Below are positions 15,548 to 25,453 of a DNA stretch of 64,000 bases, one piece after another. The stretch spans positions 1 through 64,000 of the forward strand of contig JABTVA010000004.1 in assembly GCA_015075075.1 (NCBI GenBank). Direction: 5' to 3'. Position 1 is the stretch's first letter. Every line of letters begins with the position of its first letter. The notes under the pieces were generated by a model. The model ran no database searches. It worked only from the letters and a program-made list of their open reading frames with translations, and was not told where the DNA came from. Source of the stretch: Deltaproteobacteria bacterium (GTDB lineage Bacteria > Desulfobacterota > GWC2-55-46). Made by a program: the position numbers and the translations under genes.

Positions 15548-18271
15548 ATGCCAAAGATATACGTAGACGGGAAAGAGTGCGAGGCGGCAGAGGGGCAGAA
15601 CCTCCTCGAGGCCTGCCTCGGCCTCGGCTTCGACCTTCCCTATTTCTGCTGGCACCCGGCAATGCGCTCCGTGGGCGCGTGCAGGCAGTGCGCTGTAAAG
15701 GAGTTCAAGGACGAGAACGATGCCAGGGGCAGGATAGTCATGGCCTGCATGACGCCCGTAACCGAAGGCGCGCGCATATCCATAGACGACCCCGAGGCCC
15801 GGGCCTTCAGGGCAGGCGTCATAGAGTGGCTCATGGCCAGCCACCCGCACGACTGCCCGGTCTGCGACGAGGGGGGCGAGTGCCACCTGCAGGACATGAC
15901 CGTCATGGCAGGGCACGTATACAGGAGGCACAGGTTCGGCAAACGGACCTACAGGAACCAGGACCTCGGCCCGTTCGTGAACCATGAGATGAACCGCTGC
16001 ATACAGTGCTACAGGTGCGTGCGCTTCTATTGCGATTACGCGGGCGGGCGCGACCTCTCCGTATTCGCCTCGCGAGACAGCGTCTACTTTGGCCGGAGCG
16101 AGGACGGGACCCTCGAAAGCGAGTTCAGCGGCAACCTCGTCGAGGTCTGCCCCACGGGCGTCTTTACTGACAAGACCTTAAAGAAGCACTATACGCGGAA
16201 ATGGGACCTTCAGGCCGCGCCCTCGATATGCGTCCACTGCGGCCTGGGCTGCAATACGACCCCGGGCGAGAGATACGGGAGGCTGCGCCGCATAAGGAAC
16301 AGGTACAACGGCTCGGTGAACGGGTACTTCCTCTGCGACCGCGGGCGCTTCGGCTACGAATTCGTAAACGGCGATAAAAGAATACGGCGGCCTGTGCTAA
16401 GGGAAAGGCCCGGAGAAGAGGAGCAGATCGATGCCGGCGAGGCCATCCGGCGCGCTTCCCTCATGCTCGGGGACGGCAAACGGGTCATGGCCATAGGCTC
16501 CCCCAGGGCCTCGCTCGAATCGAACTTTGCCCTGAGGGAGCTCGCAGGTCCGGAAAACTTCTTTTCAGGGCTGCCGGATAATGAGCATAAACTTTTGAGG
16601 CTCGTACTGGACATACTGAAAGGCGGGCCTGCCAGGTCTCCGTCTCTCTCGGAGGTCGGAAGGGCGGACGCGGTGCTTATCCTGGGCGAGGACGTCACGA
16701 ATACCGCGCCTGTCGAGGCGCTCATGCTCAGGCAGGCAGCCAGGAAAAGGCCGGTCGAGAAAGCGGTCAGCCGGAAGATCCCGGAGTGGGACGCCTCTGC
16801 CATAAAAACGGCGATACAGAACGAAAAGGAGCCGTTCCATGTGGCGGCCCCTTTTGCCACAAAGCTTGACGAGGCCGCTAAAGCTGTCTATCACGCGCCG
16901 CCCGAAGATATCGCCCGGCTCGGGAACGCCATAGCGCATGAGCTCGACAGGGACGCCCCGTCGCCGGAGGGGCTCGAAGGGAGAATCGCTCAACTCGCAA
17001 AGGACATAGCCGAAGACCTCAAGGATGCGAAAAGCCCCATTATCGTTTCCGGCGTAAGCCTTTCGGAAGCGGTCGTAAAGGCCGCCGCAAACGTCGCCTG
17101 GGCGCTTGAGGCGATAGGAAAGAAGGCCGCGCTTTCGTACATCGTCCCAGAGTGCAACAGCACGGGCCTGGCCCTCATGGGCGGCAAAAGCCTTGACGAC
17201 GCCCTTAAGGCCGCAGCCCACGGGGGCTTCGACACCCTCGTGATACTCGAAAACGACCTTTTCACGCGCGCCGGCAAAGAAGAAGTGGAGGTCTTTTTCG
17301 AGTGCTTTGAGAACATTATCGCTATCGACCATACCGCGACCCGTACCACATCGGCTGCCGGGCTCGTCTTCCCTGCGGCGGCCTTTGCCGAAGGCACGGG
17401 GACGCTCGTGAATTCAGAGGGGAGGGCGCAGAGGTTTTTCAAGGTCTTCGACCCTGAGGGCGATATCGCCGAGGGCTGGCGCTGGCTCGGGAGGATTATG
17501 GAGGAATCAGGCGCTGGCACTGCATGGAGCAATATAGACGAGGTCCTCGAATCGATGGCGTCCGAGGTGCCGGAGCTGCAGGAGGCGATCGATGCCGCGC
17601 CTTCAGCAGGGCTCCGCATGGCGGGGCAGAAGGTCGCGAGAGCGCCGCAGCGGTTTAGCGGCCGTACGGCCATCCACGCAGGGAGGAGCGTCATAGAGCC
17701 GAGGCCTCCCGAAGACCCGGACTCGCCGCTCTCTTTCTCGATGGAGGGCTTTCAGCCCAAGGGGCTCGGCAAGGAGCCGCCTCCGGAGCTTATACCGCAG
17801 TTCTGGTCGCCGGGGTGGAACTCCCCGCAGGCGGTCATAAGATTTCAGGATGGGACTAACGGGGGGCTCCGTGGCAACGACCCGGGCGTAAGGCTCATAA
17901 ACCCGGCAGAAGCAATGCCCGGGTATTTTCGGGAAGTACCCGGGCCGTTCAGGCCCCGTAAAGGCGAATGGCTCGTCATACCCGTGTATCACATATTCGG
18001 GTCCGAGGAGCTGAACGCGCTTTCGCCGCCCGTTGCCGGGCTCATCCCGCGCCCATATATCGGCCTTAATCCAGAGGATGCGGTGAAACTCGAGGCCCCG
18101 CCCGGCGAGGAGGTCGCGCTTAAGGCAGGGGGGCTCCATTTGAAACTCCCGGCAAGGCATATGCCCGGACTTCCGGAGGGCGTTGCAGCGCTTCCGGTAT
18201 TGCCGGGCGTCGAAAGACTAAGGCTGCCGCAATGGGGCGTTGTCGCGAGGCCGAAAGAGAGCGCAGCCTGA
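15548..18271 (+). CDS. nuoG: NADH-quinone oxidoreductase subunit G
   Basis: 907 residues from ATG 15548 (MPKIYVDGKECE); upstream in-frame codons lie within nuoF. Domains in order: N-terminal [2Fe-2S] ferredoxin (YFCWHPAMRSVGACRQC ... ACMTP), the His-Cys [4Fe-4S] segment (HPHDCPVCDEGGECHLQD), a second [4Fe-4S] site (RCIQCYRCVRFYC ... VCPTG), then a molybdopterin-oxidoreductase-like domain with its own Cys motif CVHCGLGCNTTP. The last motif would hold the extra cluster (N7) found in some bacteria. The C-terminal half is degenerate in cofactor ligands, as usual for NuoG. Confidence 0.93.
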   Translation: MPKIYVDGKECEAAEGQNLLEACLGLGFDLPYFCWHPAMRSVGACRQCAVKEFKDENDARGRIVMACMTPVTEGARISIDDPEARAFRAGVIEWLMASHPHDCPVCDEGGECHLQDMTVMAGHVYRRHRFGKRTYRNQDLGPFVNHEMNRCIQCYRCVRFYCDYAGGRDLSVFASRDSVYFGRSEDGTLESEFSGNLVEVCPTGVFTDKTLKKHYTRKWDLQAAPSICVHCGLGCNTTPGERYGRLRRIRNRYNGSVNGYFLCDRGRFGYEFVNGDKRIRRPVLRERPGEEEQIDAGEAIRRASLMLGDGKRVMAIGSPRASLESNFALRELAGPENFFSGLPDNEHKLLRLVLDILKGGPARSPSLSEVGRADAVLILGEDVTNTAPVEALMLRQAARKRPVEKAVSRKIPEWDASAIKTAIQNEKEPFHVAAPFATKLDEAAKAVYHAPPEDIARLGNAIAHELDRDAPSPEGLEGRIAQLAKDIAEDLKDAKSPIIVSGVSLSEAVVKAAANVAWALEAIGKKAALSYIVPECNSTGLALMGGKSLDDALKAAAHGGFDTLVILENDLFTRAGKEEVEVFFECFENIIAIDHTATRTTSAAGLVFPAAAFAEGTGTLVNSEGRAQRFFKVFDPEGDIAEGWRWLGRIMEESGAGTAWSNIDEVLESMASEVPELQEAIDAAPSAGLRMAGQKVARAPQRFSGRTAIHAGRSVIEPRPPEDPDSPLSFSMEGFQPKGLGKEPPPELIPQFWSPGWNSPQAVIRFQDGTNGGLRGNDPGVRLINPAEAMPGYFREVPGPFRPRKGEWLVIPVYHIFGSEELNALSPPVAGLIPRPYIGLNPEDAVKLEAPPGEEVALKAGGLHLKLPARHMPGLPEGVAALPVLPGVERLRLPQWGVVARPKESAA

Positions 18272-18281
18272 GAGGGCCCGT

Positions 18282-19274
18282 ATGCAGGGGATCATAGCGT
18301 CGGTCTTGACGATAGCTTTCGTCCTTATCGCGCTCCTTACGTCGAGCGCGGCGCTCATCTGGGCGGAGCGGAGTCTCCTTGCGCTCTGGCAGGACAGGTA
18401 CGGGCCGAACCGGGTCGGCCCGCTGGGGCTATTCCAGCCGGTTGCCGACATGATAAAGATATTCACGAAGGACGACTGGGTCCCGCCGTTCGCGGACAGG
18501 CCGGTATTCGTGCTGGCCCCGGCCATAATCGTCATAACGGTCCTGACCGCCTTTGCCGTCATGCCCTTTGCGCCGGGAGTTTTGGTCGCGGACATGGACA
18601 TCGGGGTCCTCTTTTTCCTGGCCATGTCGTCCCTCAGCATCTACAGCGTCGTCCTTGCGGGCTGGTCCTCGAACAGCAAGTACGCGCTGCTGGGGGGCCT
18701 CAGGGGCGCGGCCCAGATGCTGAGCTACGAGATATTCATGGGGCTCTCGATAATGGGGGTGGTCCTCCTTGCCGGGTCCTTTAACCTTAATGACATAGTC
18801 GAGGCGCAGAGGAATATGTGGTTCTTCATCCCCAGCTCGGGCCTTTTCATTTTTTTTCCGGCCGGGCTCGCCGAGACGCACAGGCTGCCGTTCGACCTGC
18901 CCGAGGCTGAAAACGAGCTTGTGGCAGGCTATCACACCGAGTATTCGGGCCTTAAGTTCGGGATGTTCTACATCGGCGAATACCTGGGCGTTACGCTCAT
19001 CGCCTCGATGATAACGACCCTTTTCCTCGGGGGCTGGCTCGGCCCGGTGCTCCCGCCCGCCGTATGGTTCATCCTGAAGACCGGGGCCGTTATCGTTGTC
19101 TTCATACTCCTCAGGGCCTCGCTCCCCAGGCCCAGGTTCGACCAGCTCATGGGCTTCGGCTGGAAGGCGATGCTACCGCTCGCGCTCATAAACCTTCTCG
19201 TAACCGGCGGCATCATCCTCGCCCTGACGGACGCGCCGGTATTCCCCGGGGGCGGTAATGCTGAGCCTCTTTAA
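18282..19274 (+). CDS. nuoH: NADH-quinone oxidoreductase subunit H
   Basis: 330 residues from ATG 18282 ([13 protein letters not shown]) with GAGAGGG upstream. Eight or nine transmembrane helices. [29 protein letters not shown] and [27 protein letters not shown] are the hallmark loops that line the quinone channel. The 3' end overlaps nuoI by 17 bp. Confidence 0.95.
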   Translation: MQGIIASVLTIAFVLIALLTSSAALIWAERSLLALWQDRYGPNRVGPLGLFQPVADMIKIFTKDDWVPPFADRPVFVLAPAIIVITVLTAFAVMPFAPGVLVADMDIGVLFFLAMSSLSIYSVVLAGWSSNSKYALLGGLRGAAQMLSYEIFMGLSIMGVVLLAGSFNLNDIVEAQRNMWFFIPSSGLFIFFPAGLAETHRLPFDLPEAENELVAGYHTEYSGLKFGMFYIGEYLGVTLIASMITTLFLGGWLGPVLPPAVWFILKTGAVIVVFILLRASLPRPRFDQLMGFGWKAMLPLALINLLVTGGIILALTDAPVFPGGGNAEPL

Positions 19275-19773
19275 GACCGCGTGGGGGGTATTCCTCCGCG
19301 CCTTTGAAAAAAGGGTGACGGTCAGCTACCCCGAGGAGAGGCCGTATCTCGCGCCCAGGTTCAGGGGGCGGATCATACTCTCGCGCGACCCCGATGGCGG
19401 GGAGAGGTGCGTTGCCTGCTACCTCTGCGCCGCTGCCTGCCCGGTAGACTGCATAGCGCTCGACGCGGCGGAGACGGAGGACGGCAGGCGCTACCCCTCA
19501 TTTTTCAGGATAAACTTCTCGCGCTGCATCTTCTGCGGCTACTGCGAGGAGGCGTGCCCCACGTACGCGATACAGCTTACGCCTGACTTCGAGATGAGCG
19601 AATACGCGAGGCAGTCGCTCGTGTACGAAAAGGAGGACCTCCTCATAAGCGGGACAGGCAAATACCCGGATTATAATTTCTACAGGGTCGCGGGGCTCGC
19701 GATAAAGGGGAAGGACAAGGGGGAGGCGGAGAATGAAACGCCTCCCGTGGACATAAGGGGCCTTATGCCCTGA
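19258..19773 (+). CDS. nuoI: NADH-quinone oxidoreductase subunit I
   Basis: 171 residues. Two ferredoxin-type [4Fe-4S] motifs: [15 protein letters not shown] and [15 protein letters not shown], for clusters N6a and N6b in the peripheral arm. The N-terminal amphipathic segment docks on NuoH. The start overlaps the nuoH 3' end. Confidence 0.95.
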   Translation: MLSLFKTAWGVFLRAFEKRVTVSYPEERPYLAPRFRGRIILSRDPDGGERCVACYLCAAACPVDCIALDAAETEDGRRYPSFFRINFSRCIFCGYCEEACPTYAIQLTPDFEMSEYARQSLVYEKEDLLISGTGKYPDYNFYRVAGLAIKGKDKGEAENETPPVDIRGLMP

Positions 19774-19794
19774 CCCGCCCGGCCCGGAGGTACG

Positions 19795-20280
19795 GTGAAC
19801 GGACTCTTCTATATAGCCTCAATGATAGCCGTAATCGCCACCTTCAGGGCCGTAACCGGCGCGAACGCGGTGCATTCGCTCCTCTATCTCACGGTATCGC
19901 TCCTTGCGAGCGCCGCTATTTTCTATTCTCTCGGGGCGCATTACATCGCGGCCCTAGAGGCCATCATATACGCAGGCGCTGTAATGGTCCTATTCCTTTT
20001 CGTGGTCATGATGCTGAGCTACGGGCCGGGCCAGGAGGCCGAGGAAAAGAGGATAACCAGGCCCGGGACATGGGCCGGGCCTGCCGTGCTGGCGGGTATA
20101 CTCCTCTTTGAACTCGTCTATGTCCTTATCGACAGGGAACTTGTCCCCGAGAACGCGGCGGCCCACGGGCCCAAGGCCGTGGGCATAGCCCTCTTCGGCC
20201 CGTACCTCATAGGAGTCGAGCTTGCCTCGGTGCTCCTCCTTGTGGGGCTTCTGGGCGCATACCACATCGGGCGCAAATAA
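19795..20280 (+). CDS. nuoJ: NADH-quinone oxidoreductase subunit J
   Basis: 161 residues from a GTG at 19795 preceded by CCCGGAGGTAC. Five hydrophobic helices; NAVHSLLYLTVSLLASAAIFYSLGAHYIAALEAIIYAGAVMVLFLFVVMML contains the TM3 pi-bulge region that couples redox to pumping. Eleven nt separate it from nuoK. Confidence 0.93.
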   Translation: MNGLFYIASMIAVIATFRAVTGANAVHSLLYLTVSLLASAAIFYSLGAHYIAALEAIIYAGAVMVLFLFVVMMLSYGPGQEAEEKRITRPGTWAGPAVLAGILLFELVYVLIDRELVPENAAAHGPKAVGIALFGPYLIGVELASVLLLVGLLGAYHIGRK

Positions 20281-20291
20281 AAGGAGAAGGC

Positions 20292-20600
20292 ATGGCGACT
20301 GTCCCGGCTGAATACGCATTGGCGCTTGCGGCGGTCCTGTTTGCGCTGGGCCTTACGGGGGTGCTCGTAAGGCGGAACATGATATACGTCCTCATGTCCA
20401 TCGAGGTCATGCTGAACGCGGCTGGCCTCGCCTTCATAGCCGCCGGGTACAGGTGGGCGGAGCCCGACGGCCAGGTGATGTTCGTCTTCATACTCACGCT
20501 CGCGGCTGCGGAGGTCTCGGTTGCCCTGGCAGTAATCTTCAGGTTTTTTCACAGGACAGGCACCCTTGATTTGGACAAGGTCGGCAGCCTGAAAGGATAG
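20292..20600 (+). CDS. nuoK: NADH-quinone oxidoreductase subunit K
   Basis: 102 residues, three helices. The membrane Glu pair of the family is present (SIEVMLNA and AAAEVSVALAV). AAGGAGAAGGC precedes the ATG. The gene ends in TAG, which shows that amber is a normal stop in this genome. Confidence 0.95.
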   Translation: MATVPAEYALALAAVLFALGLTGVLVRRNMIYVLMSIEVMLNAAGLAFIAAGYRWAEPDGQVMFVFILTLAAAEVSVALAVIFRFFHRTGTLDLDKVGSLKG

Positions 20601-20608
20601 AGGTTGCC

Positions 20609-22645
20609 ATGAAAGAATTCCTATGGCTCATACCCGCCCTGCCATTTGCGGGGTTCCTGGCGCTCCTGCTCGCCGGCAGGTCGATGCCGGAGAGGCTTTC
20701 CGCCCTCGTCGGGACAGGCGCGGTCGGCCTCTCCGCCATTGCCGTTCTCTTAATCGGAATCGATTTCATCGGCTCTCCTCCGCCGGGAGGCTTCCATGCC
20801 CAAGGCCTCTGGAGCTGGGTGGAGCTCGGCTGGTTCAGGGCAGACGCCGCGCTCAGGCTCGACGCTCTCTCCCTTACGATGGCCGCGGTAGTTACCTTTA
20901 CGGCCTTCCTGATCCTCGTCTATTCCGCCGAGTTTATGGCAGGAGACGAGGGCTACTCGCGGTTTTTCGCGTACATGGACCTCTTTGTCGCGTTCATGCT
21001 CGTGCTCGTCCTTGCCGACAACTTCCTTTTCCTCTACCTGGGCTGGGAGGGCGTGGGACTCTGCAGCTTCCTCCTCATCGGCTTCCGGTATAAGGAGAGC
21101 CATACCGGGTACGCGGCGCGGAAGGCCTTCATCATGACCAGGGCCGGAGATACGGCCTTCCTGATCGGCATCATACTCCTTGCGGCAAGTTTCGGGACGC
21201 TCGATATCCAGACAGTCATGGAAGTGGGGGAGGGTGCCGCCTCCGGGCAACAGGGCGCCATTGCCGCGCTCGCGGCGCTTTCGATACTCGCAGGAGCGCT
21301 CGGGAAATCAGCGCAGGCGCCGCTTCAGACATGGCTTCCCGACGCGATGGCAGGCCCGACCCCGGTAAGCGCCCTCATCCACGCGGCCACGATGGTCGCA
21401 GCCGGGGTGTACCTCATAGCCCGTACCCATGCCCTCTTCGAGCTTGCGCCTGCGGTCATGGCCTTGATTGCCGCCCTGGGCGCGGCAACGCTCCTCATCT
21501 CAGGCTTAAGCGCGCTCGTCCAGTCGGACATAAAAAGGGCCCTCGCCTACTCGACCATGGGGCAGGTGGGCTTCATGTTCCTCGCGCTCGGGGCAGGCTA
21601 CTGGCAAGCCGCAATATTCCATTTCATGACCCACGCCTTCTTCAAGGCCCTCCTCTTCCTCTCCGCGGGCGCGGTCATAACCGCGCTCGGAGGCGAGCAC
21701 GACATGAAAAGGATGGGCGGCTTGAGGAAAAGGCTCCCGCTCGCCTTCTGGAGCTTTCTAATCGGGGCGGCGTCGCTTTCGGCCCTGCCCCTCGTTACCG
21801 CCGGATATTACAGCAAGGACCTCATATTGAAAGGGGCGCTGGCCGGAAGCGGGGCCTTCCTCTGGGGCGCAGGCATAACCGGGGCCTTCGTTACCGCGCT
21901 CTACGCGTTCCGCATGGTATTCCTCGTCTTTTTCGGGAAGGCCGGGGCAGACGCGGCAAGGCGGACGGGCATGGGCATTGCAGCCCCGCTCGTCCTTCTT
22001 TCGGCCCTCGCGCTTTTTTCCGGTTTCATCGGCGTGCCCTCCTTTTTAGGGGCGGTAGCGCCCCCTCCCGATACTGCCGCGCAGGTCGATACGACTCTGG
22101 CCGGGGTGCTTTCGGCCCTCGTCCCGGTGCTGGGGGCAGCCGCGGCGTATGTCGTCTTTTTTAAGCGGCGCGCCTGGGTTGAAGGGCTCCCGGAAAAAGG
22201 CTTTGTAGCCGGCCTCCATGCCTTCCTCCGTTCTGGCTGGGGCTTTGACCGGCTCTATGAGAGGCTCTTTGTGCGTCCCTACCTACTGGCAGCGCGGGCG
22301 GGAAGAGAGGATTTTATGGACGCGCCGTATGCCGGCGCTGCAAAGGCGGCTGAGCTACTGAGCAGGCTCCTTGCGAAGACCCAGTCAGGGCAGGTGAGGC
22401 GTATGCGGTGGATGACTATCGGTGCCCTTCTGGCGCTCAGGGCGCGTTCATATGATGCTCATGGGCGGTCTCCCTCTTCAGGCGTAGCGGCATGGGCCTC
22501 GGCCCGGCTGGGAGGGCCTTCCCGCGTTGTATTGCCCTTTTGGCGCTCGCGCTCGATTTTGCGCTCCTCCTTTCCGTTCTGGACGGAGGAGATAGCGGCG
22601 GCCGATGGCTCGCTGAAGCCCATCTTGAATGGATGCCCGGCATAG
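20609..22645 (+). CDS. nuoL: NADH-quinone oxidoreductase subunit L, with an out-of-frame-looking tail
   Basis: 678 residues as read. The antiporter-like core is complete: LYLGWEGVGLCSFLLIGF, KAFIMTRAGD, then LPDAMAGPTPVSALIHAATMV and the GYYSKD segment. The family normally ends soon after the lateral-helix anchor near residue 615 (MRWMTIGALLAL). The last 65-70 residues are polar, Arg/Ser-rich and lie on top of the nuoM coding frame. A 1-nt shift near 22440 would instead give a stop TGA at 22453-22455, next to ATG codons. The real C terminus is therefore likely shorter. It pumps at the distal end of the membrane arm. Confidence 0.88.
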   Translation: MKEFLWLIPALPFAGFLALLLAGRSMPERLSALVGTGAVGLSAIAVLLIGIDFIGSPPPGGFHAQGLWSWVELGWFRADAALRLDALSLTMAAVVTFTAFLILVYSAEFMAGDEGYSRFFAYMDLFVAFMLVLVLADNFLFLYLGWEGVGLCSFLLIGFRYKESHTGYAARKAFIMTRAGDTAFLIGIILLAASFGTLDIQTVMEVGEGAASGQQGAIAALAALSILAGALGKSAQAPLQTWLPDAMAGPTPVSALIHAATMVAAGVYLIARTHALFELAPAVMALIAALGAATLLISGLSALVQSDIKRALAYSTMGQVGFMFLALGAGYWQAAIFHFMTHAFFKALLFLSAGAVITALGGEHDMKRMGGLRKRLPLAFWSFLIGAASLSALPLVTAGYYSKDLILKGALAGSGAFLWGAGITGAFVTALYAFRMVFLVFFGKAGADAARRTGMGIAAPLVLLSALALFSGFIGVPSFLGAVAPPPDTAAQVDTTLAGVLSALVPVLGAAAAYVVFFKRRAWVEGLPEKGFVAGLHAFLRSGWGFDRLYERLFVRPYLLAARAGREDFMDAPYAGAAKAAELLSRLLAKTQSGQVRRMRWMTIGALLALRARSYDAHGRSPSSGVAAWASARLGGPSRVVLPFWRSRSILRSSFPFWTEEIAAADGSLKPILNGCPA

Positions 22646-24018
22646 GCGTCGGCATCCATCTCGCCGTTGACGGCCTGGGCCTCGCCCTGGCACTTCTTAC
22701 GGCCTTCCTGGGCATGGCCGCGATCGCGGCCTCATGGACAGGCATAAGTGAAAGGACGGGCTTTTTCCACCTCTGCCTCATGTCCGTCATAGCCGGGGTC
22801 ATGGGCGCCTTTCTTGCCCTCGACCTGCTCCTCTTCTACGTCTTCTGGGAGCTCATGCTCGTACCCATGTTCCTGATGATAGCCGTATGGGGGCACGGCG
22901 GACGGTACAGGGCGGCGCTCAAGTTCTTCATATTCACGCAGGCCGGAAGCCTCCTGATGCTCGTATCCATACTGGGGCTTTATTTCGTCCACGGGACGGA
23001 GACCGGCATATACACATTCGACTACATGGAGCTGCTCGATACTCCTATGGGCCGCGCTACCGAGTTCTGGCTCATGCTCGGCTTTCTGGCCGCGTTCGCG
23101 GTAAAGCTCCCGGCAGTGCCCTTCCACACGTGGCTCCCCGAGGCCCATGCCGAGGCGCCTACGGGCGGAAGCGTAATACTTGCGGGGCTACTTCTTAAGA
23201 CCGGCGCGTACGGAATGATACGCTTCCTTTTTCCGCTCTTCCCGAACGCCGCGGAGGCGATTGCGCCGGCCGTATACGCCCTTGCGGTCATTGGTATAGT
23301 CTACGGCGCGGTCCTTGCGCTTGGGCAGACGGACCTTAAAAGGCTCATCGCGTACACGAGCGTAAGCCACATGGGTTTCGTGCTTCTCGGCATTTTCGCG
23401 TGGGAGGGGCTTGCCCTTAACGGCGCGCTCGTCCTCATGGTCTGCCACGGCGCGTCCACGGGCGCGCTATTCATCATAGCCGGGGCAATAGAGGAAAGGG
23501 CGCATACGCGCGAGATGGCGAGGATGGGCGGCTTCTGGTCGTCCGCCCCGAAGATGGGCGGAGCGGCCCTCTTCTTCGCCCTCGCGTCCCTGGGCCTTCC
23601 CGGCCTGGGGAACTTCCTGGGCGAGTTCCTCGTGCTCCTTGGGGTTTTCGGCGTAAACCCGCTCCTTGCCGCATCTGCGGCGCTCGGGCTCGTGGCCTCG
23701 GTCATTTATTCGCTCTGGATGGTGCAGAAGGTCTTTCACGGACCTGCCTTGCCCGGGGCGGCCATGCCCGACATAGGAGGGAGGGAGGCGGCAACGCTCG
23801 CCTCAATGGCGGCACTCGTCCTCTGGCTCGGCCTTTATCCAGCCCCTTTTCTCGACAGGATGGGGATAAAGGGCCACATCGGAAAAACGGCGAGCGGGAT
23901 AGAGACCGGGAGTGCGAAAGGGACCGGCGCAAACGGCCTTGAAGCCGGGCGCCTTGCGGAGCATCGCCCGGATATGGGGGACGCTCCGGAAAGGCAGGGA
24001 GGGCGCAAGGAAAAATGA
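22492..24018 (+). CDS. nuoM: NADH-quinone oxidoreductase subunit M, N terminus uncertain
   Basis: 508 residues from ATG 22492. Antiporter core: YVFWELMLVPMFLMIAVWGH with the key Glu, KLPAVPFHTWLPEAHAEAPTGGSVILAG, and LIAYTSVSHMGFV. The N terminus (MGLGPAGRAF...) lacks the first transmembrane helix expected in NuoM, and an ATGATG at 22452-22457 in another frame hits TAG at 22485. Together with the odd nuoL tail this points to a small deletion or indel at the junction. The 50-residue C-terminal tail (after GIKGHIGKT) is polar and unusual. The stop overlaps the nuoN ATG (ATGA). Confidence 0.88.
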   Translation: MGLGPAGRAFPRCIALLALALDFALLLSVLDGGDSGGRWLAEAHLEWMPGIGVGIHLAVDGLGLALALLTAFLGMAAIAASWTGISERTGFFHLCLMSVIAGVMGAFLALDLLLFYVFWELMLVPMFLMIAVWGHGGRYRAALKFFIFTQAGSLLMLVSILGLYFVHGTETGIYTFDYMELLDTPMGRATEFWLMLGFLAAFAVKLPAVPFHTWLPEAHAEAPTGGSVILAGLLLKTGAYGMIRFLFPLFPNAAEAIAPAVYALAVIGIVYGAVLALGQTDLKRLIAYTSVSHMGFVLLGIFAWEGLALNGALVLMVCHGASTGALFIIAGAIEERAHTREMARMGGFWSSAPKMGGAALFFALASLGLPGLGNFLGEFLVLLGVFGVNPLLAASAALGLVASVIYSLWMVQKVFHGPALPGAAMPDIGGREAATLASMAALVLWLGLYPAPFLDRMGIKGHIGKTASGIETGSAKGTGANGLEAGRLAEHRPDMGDAPERQGGRKEK

Positions 24019-25445
24019 GCGCAACGGATCTGGTCGCGATACTCCCGATGCTCGTATTGACCATGGCCGCGGTCGCGGCAACGGTGCTCGCGGCCTTTCG
24101 CACGAGCCATGCCTTCAACGCGGCCCTGGCGGTCTCGGCCTTCGCGCTTGCGCTATTCTCCCTCGTGCCCGCCTCAAATGCCGCGCCGAGGGCCGTTACA
24201 GCGCTGATTTCAGTCGACGCCTATTCGCTCCTTTTTACTGGCCTGTTGCTCGGCGCGGCGATCGCCGTAACCCTCTTCTCGTACGGATACAACGAGGGGC
24301 GCGAGGGCGGGCTCGCGGAGTTCTATATCGTACTCCTTATCGCGACCCTCGGCGCAATCGTGCTCGCCGTCTCGGCCCACGTCGCGACCTTTTTTCTCGG
24401 CCTCGAAATACTCGGGGTCTCCCTTTACGTGCTCATCGCCTCGGACCTCGGCGAGCGCGCTAACGAGGCGAGCATCAAATACCTGATACTGGCGGGCATC
24501 GCGTCCTCTTTCCTGGTCTTCGGCATGGCGCTCGTCTATACGGAGCTCGGCACCATGGAATTTTCGGAGATGGCAAGGCGCACCGGCGAATCCGGCGCGG
24601 GCCCGCTCCTCTTAGCCGGGCTCGCCATGATAACCGTTGCCGCCGGGTTCAAGCTGGCGGCAGCGCCCTTCCACATGTGGGCCCCGGACGTATACGAGGG
24701 CGCGCCCGCGCCCGTGGGCGCGTTCCTGGCGGCGGTCTCGAAGGGCGCGGTGGCGGCGCTCCTTCTCCGTTTCTTTCTCCAGACCGGCTCGCTGGCCCTT
24801 CATCCGCTCTTCATCGTATTTGGCGCGGTCGCCGTGGCATCCATGTTCACCGGGAACATCCTCGCCCTATTTCAGACGAGCATAAAGCGGACGCTCGCCT
24901 ATTCGTCCATAGCGCACGTCGGCTATCTCCTGATAGCGTTCCTTGCCGGGGGGCGCGCGGGCATGGTCGCGGCAGGCTACTACCTCGCCGCTTATTTCGT
25001 ATCCATAATAGGGGCGTTCGGGGCCGTAACCCTTCTTTCGGGAAAGGATAGGGAGCTTGATCTATTGGACGACTACAGGGGCCTTGCGTGGCAACGCCCC
25101 TGGCTTGCCGGGGCCTTTGCCGCCATGCTCCTGTCGCTTGCCGGGATGCCGCTTACGGCGGGTTTTCTGGGGAAGTTTTTTGTCGCTGCCGCCGGGGTGA
25201 GAGAGGCCCTGTGGTTTTTCGTAATCGCGTTCGCAATCAACAGCGCCATCGCGGTCTATTACTACCTGAGGATTATAACAGTGCTCTTCTCGCCCTCTTA
25301 CGGGGAAGCACCGGGACCTCTTCCGCGCCTGCCGCTTGCGGGGACTGTCGCGCTCGGGGCGCTTACGCTACTTCTGGTCTTTCTCGGGGTCTACCCGGGT
25401 CCTTTACTGGCGCTCCTTGAGGAGGCGGCTTCGGCGTTCTTATGA
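24015..25445 (+). CDS. nuoN: NADH-quinone oxidoreductase subunit N
   Basis: 476 residues, about 14 helices; LGLEILGVSLYVLIA with the conserved Glu, KLAAAPFHMWAPDVYEGAPAPV, and LAYSSIAHVGYLLIA are subunit N motifs. It is the last gene of the operon (ATGA overlap with nuoM). No terminator is seen in the 8-bp gap to the convergent antiporter gene. Confidence 0.95.
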   Translation: MSATDLVAILPMLVLTMAAVAATVLAAFRTSHAFNAALAVSAFALALFSLVPASNAAPRAVTALISVDAYSLLFTGLLLGAAIAVTLFSYGYNEGREGGLAEFYIVLLIATLGAIVLAVSAHVATFFLGLEILGVSLYVLIASDLGERANEASIKYLILAGIASSFLVFGMALVYTELGTMEFSEMARRTGESGAGPLLLAGLAMITVAAGFKLAAAPFHMWAPDVYEGAPAPVGAFLAAVSKGAVAALLLRFFLQTGSLALHPLFIVFGAVAVASMFTGNILALFQTSIKRTLAYSSIAHVGYLLIAFLAGGRAGMVAAGYYLAAYFVSIIGAFGAVTLLSGKDRELDLLDDYRGLAWQRPWLAGAFAAMLLSLAGMPLTAGFLGKFFVAAAGVREALWFFVIAFAINSAIAVYYYLRIITVLFSPSYGEAPGPLPRLPLAGTVALGALTLLLVFLGVYPGPLLALLEEAASAFL

Positions 25446-25453
25446 GGATGCCT

